From: an uncultured Lachnospiraceae bacterium
GTDB lineage: Bacteria; Bacillota; Clostridia; Lachnospirales; Lachnospiraceae
DNA length: 64,000 bases
NCBI GenBank assembly: GCA_910589195.1
Contig: CAJUTC010000001.1
Span: 62,001 to 126,000 of the forward strand
Reading direction: 5' to 3'
In this document: positions 62,104 through 64,000 of the stretch, in pieces
Layout: every line of letters begins with the position of its first letter
How positions within the stretch are numbered: the first letter of the stretch is position 1
Program-made: the position numbers and the translations under genes
The notes under the pieces: model-generated
What the model saw: only the letters and a program-made list of their open reading frames with translations
What the model was told of the DNA's origin: nothing
The model's database searches: none

Positions 62104-62805
62104 TTATTTTATGGTTCCGATTTGATTCAATGGCCAGTACCGGAACAAGACTTTCGCGATAATTTTATCCCGGTGTACAAAAGTGTTTTCCCAATAGCGG
62201 GCATCGTAGGAGAAATTCCGGTTATCCCCCATCATAAAGTAACAGTCATCTGGCACTTCAAAATGCATGTCTTCTTCTGGAAACATTTCTTCCTTCAGAT
62301 AAGGCTCGTCCAATGGGGTTTGGGAGCCATTTTTATAAACCTTTCCGTTCCGGATATCAATAGTATCCCCCGGAAGCCCGATGACACGTTTTACGTAGTA
62401 AATGGATTCATCGTCTGGAAACCGGAATATGGCGATGTCACCTTGTTGGGGAGCAGAAAACCGGTAAGTAAGACGGGAGCCGATTACCCGATCATTGGTC
62501 ATAATGGTATTTTCCATGGAGCCACTTGGAACTTTGCTGTTTGCTATAATAAATGTGTTTAAAACAAACGCAATGGCGGCAGCAGTGAGTAGAATTTGAA
62601 TCCAACTAAGTATTTCTGCTTTTAACCCTCCTGAGGGTTTATTTTTTTTCCGGTTATTTGACACATCATCTGCTTCCTCAGGTTGGCTCTCCAATTCTTC
62701 TGGAACATCTGGCGCTATATCCGTGTTGGCTCCATACTCCATCTCATTCGGATCCTGTTCTTCGGTCCAAATGGGAGAGCCCAAGCCGTGGTTTTCTGAA
62801 TTCAT
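62104..62805 (-). CDS. lepB: Signal peptidase I
   Basis: A 233-residue membrane serine protease. An acidic N-terminal region of about 60 residues precedes the membrane anchor (about 65-85). VPSGSMENTIMTNDRV has the catalytic Ser, YYVKRVIGLPGD the catalytic Lys, and FMMGDNRNFSYDARYW the third conserved box. It cleaves signal peptides of secreted proteins. The ATG at 62805, five bases after GGAGG, is preferred over one six codons earlier. Convergent with the pilus operon. Confidence 0.95.
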   Translation of the reverse strand: MNSENHGLGSPIWTEEQDPNEMEYGANTDIAPDVPEELESQPEEADDVSNNRKKNKPSGGLKAEILSWIQILLTAAAIAFVLNTFIIANSKVPSGSMENTIMTNDRVIGSRLTYRFSAPQQGDIAIFRFPDDESIYYVKRVIGLPGDTIDIRNGKVYKNGSQTPLDEPYLKEEMFPEEDMHFEVPDDCYFMMGDNRNFSYDARYWENTFVHRDKIIAKVLFRYWPLNQIGTIK

Positions 62806-62895
62806 AATTTCCTCCATTCTCATGTTCTTCTATCAATCAGGCGTGGCGTACATATTAGCAAAATCCAAGACCAGCACCCATATTCTTTAAAGAAG

Positions 62896-62924
62896 AGTAT
62901 ATTTTAGTTTTTCCGTTTCTGCAA
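62896..62924 (-). promoter_or_regulatory. Sigma-A promoter of the signal peptidase gene
   Basis: On the minus strand TTGCAG (62924-62919) and TATACT (62901-62896) are 17 bases apart. Predicted 5' leader is about 85 bases. Confidence 0.75.
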
Positions 62925-63106
62925 GGACTTTTAGAAAATCATAAGAAACTTTTCATTGCCTGGAAATAAAAACCAGGGATTTTGCGAAAAAAGAACTGGA
63001 AGGACATGGGGAAAAAGGGTAAAATAAGAAGAAAGGTTACAGGTTGGATCATATTATGCTGCCTGCTGTGATTTTGGCGGCATTACGGCAGGAGGAAACA
63101 TTCCCG

Positions 63107-64000
63107 ATGAAAACAAAAAGAAGGAAACTAATTGGAAAGGTACACAAGAGGAACCGGTGGATAACAGGAGCAGGTATGCTTGCGGCAGCGTTGATTCTGC
63201 AGCTTTTGGCACGTTTCGTTCCAGGGTTTGGCCAATGGTATGCGGTTACAGTTTATCCGGCGCTTGTTTTGGCAGTAGGAGGAATATTTGGCCTTGTCCC
63301 ATTTTCGGCAGCAGAAGTGGGGCTGTATCTTTTGGTGCCAATGACTTTATGGTACGGCGGTTTTCATATCCATAAAGGGCGTTCAGGCAGTATGAGAAAG
63401 GAGTTGGGAGCGATTGGTTCCGGGGCTTTTTGCCTGATTGGGTTTCTTGCATTTTCTTATACGGCATGCTGCGGGATTAACTATTACAGGCAGCCGTTTT
63501 CCAGTTATCTGGATCTGGAGGTGCGGGATTCCTCAGCAGAGGAATTGGAAGCGCTGTGCTGCTTTTTAAAAGAACAACTGGAAGAAACTGCCCGTGAGAT
63601 TTTGAAGGAAAGAGGAACACTGGATCCAGGGATTCAAACAAGGAAAAACTTTCCAAAACAGGCCAGGGCAGATATGAAAAAGCTAGGGAAATCGTATCCT
63701 CAGTTAGATGCCCCATATCCAGTGCCGAAACCGGTTTTTATTTCAGAAATCCTTTCCATACAATCATTGTCTGGCGTGTATGCGCCTTTTACAATCGAGG
63801 CCAACTATAACCGTCATATGACAGCCTACAATATCCCTCACACAGCCTGCCATGAGCTGTCACACTTAAATGGGTTTATGCGGGAAGAAGAGGCAAATTT
63901 TATTGGGTATTTAGCCTGTGTGGGTTCAGATTCCCTATATTCCAGATACAGCGGTTACGCAACCGGGTTTGTTTATGCAAATAACGCATTATTTAGCCAG
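63107..64000 (+). CDS. DUF3810 membrane protein with HExxH motif (3' end outside window)
   Basis: The frame is open from the ATG at 63107 to the window end (298 codons seen). Two or three membrane segments (about 22-45, 48-80, 100-125) are followed by a soluble domain with ACHELSHLNGFMREEEANF: an HExxH zinc site and downstream acidic residues. Context and motifs such as FVPGFGQWYAVTVYP and LVPFSAAEV fit DUF3810. Its function is unknown, probably a membrane metalloprotease. GGAGG lies 11 bases upstream; an ATG at 63056 is in frame but has no ribosome site. Confidence 0.82.
   Translation, partial: MKTKRRKLIGKVHKRNRWITGAGMLAAALILQLLARFVPGFGQWYAVTVYPALVLAVGGIFGLVPFSAAEVGLYLLVPMTLWYGGFHIHKGRSGSMRKELGAIGSGAFCLIGFLAFSYTACCGINYYRQPFSSYLDLEVRDSSAEELEALCCFLKEQLEETAREILKERGTLDPGIQTRKNFPKQARADMKKLGKSYPQLDAPYPVPKPVFISEILSIQSLSGVYAPFTIEANYNRHMTAYNIPHTACHELSHLNGFMREEEANFIGYLACVGSDSLYSRYSGYATGFVYANNALFSQ

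Noticed and set aside
62959..62983. CCTGG/CCAGG hairpin followed by TTTT, as a terminator
   Set aside because: The stem is five bp and the T-run is short; it lies in a divergent intergenic region where no transcript needs to end.
1..64000. CRISPR arrays, insertion sequences, prophage genes, tRNA or rRNA
   Set aside because: No regularly spaced repeats, transposase motifs, terminal repeats or RNA gene signatures were recognised by eye.

Overview
The window looks like chromosomal DNA of an anaerobic Gram-positive Firmicute, most likely a gut-type Lachnospiraceae / Clostridium cluster XIVa member. This placement is inferred from strong AGGAGG-type ribosome sites, moderate GC, a DUF4250 protein, a secreted L,D-transpeptidase with ChW-like and choline-binding-like repeats, a CIRCE-type operator in front of clpB, and a Gram-positive type IV pilus operon without an outer-membrane secretin. 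I saw no tRNA, rRNA, CRISPR array, insertion sequence or phage gene.

Positions 1-39,100 are one very large surface-polysaccharide locus, almost all on the plus strand, with short gaps and many stop/start overlaps. It holds GT2 glycosyltransferases (one double-domain, one 1047-residue protein with GT2 and GT4 domains), two Wzx-like flippases, two DegT-type PLP enzymes, two acyltransferase-3 membrane proteins, a LicD protein, a DUF2304/DUF2142 pair, three large polytopic proteins with GT-C character, and an ABC exporter whose permease (14,603) and ATPase with a Wzt-like tail (17,526) are split by two other genes. Two complete-looking sugar-nucleotide modules sit inside it: hddC-hddA-gmhB-gmhA for GDP-D-glycero-alpha-D-manno-heptose (22.8-25.9 kb), and rfbF-rfbG-rfbH for a CDP-3,6-dideoxyhexose precursor (34.0-37.2 kb). 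The E3 reductase and final reductase/epimerase expected after RfbH are not in the window. A minus-strand island (wbqC-like gene and L,D-transpeptidase, 5.3-7.8 kb) interrupts the locus.

Positions 39,100-49,430 are mixed housekeeping and accessory genes: a small HPr-like protein lacking the catalytic His, a BCCT transporter, a lipoprotein, a membrane-anchored metallo-beta-lactamase-fold hydrolase, a zinc-dependent phospholipase C-like protein, an AGCS symporter, a CaCA antiporter, a polysaccharide deacetylase relative that has lost its metal ligands, a P-loop kinase and a EutH-type permease.

Positions 49,430-52,620 carry clpB under a sigma-A promoter overlapped by a CIRCE-like operator, then a 59-residue DUF4250 protein. 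Positions 52,670-62,100 are a compact type IV pilus / type II secretion-like operon: major pilin, short prepilin peptidase, PilC, a PilM-PilN fusion, PilO, PilB and four minor pilin or PilX-like proteins, with no PilT. A convergent signal peptidase I and the start of a DUF3810 metalloprotein end the window.

The likely overall picture is assembly of a heteropolysaccharide containing heptose and a dideoxy sugar, built on lipid carriers and exported by ABC and/or flippase routes. The pilus operon is a second, independent surface system. Functions are family assignments made by eye from motifs; no database search was run.
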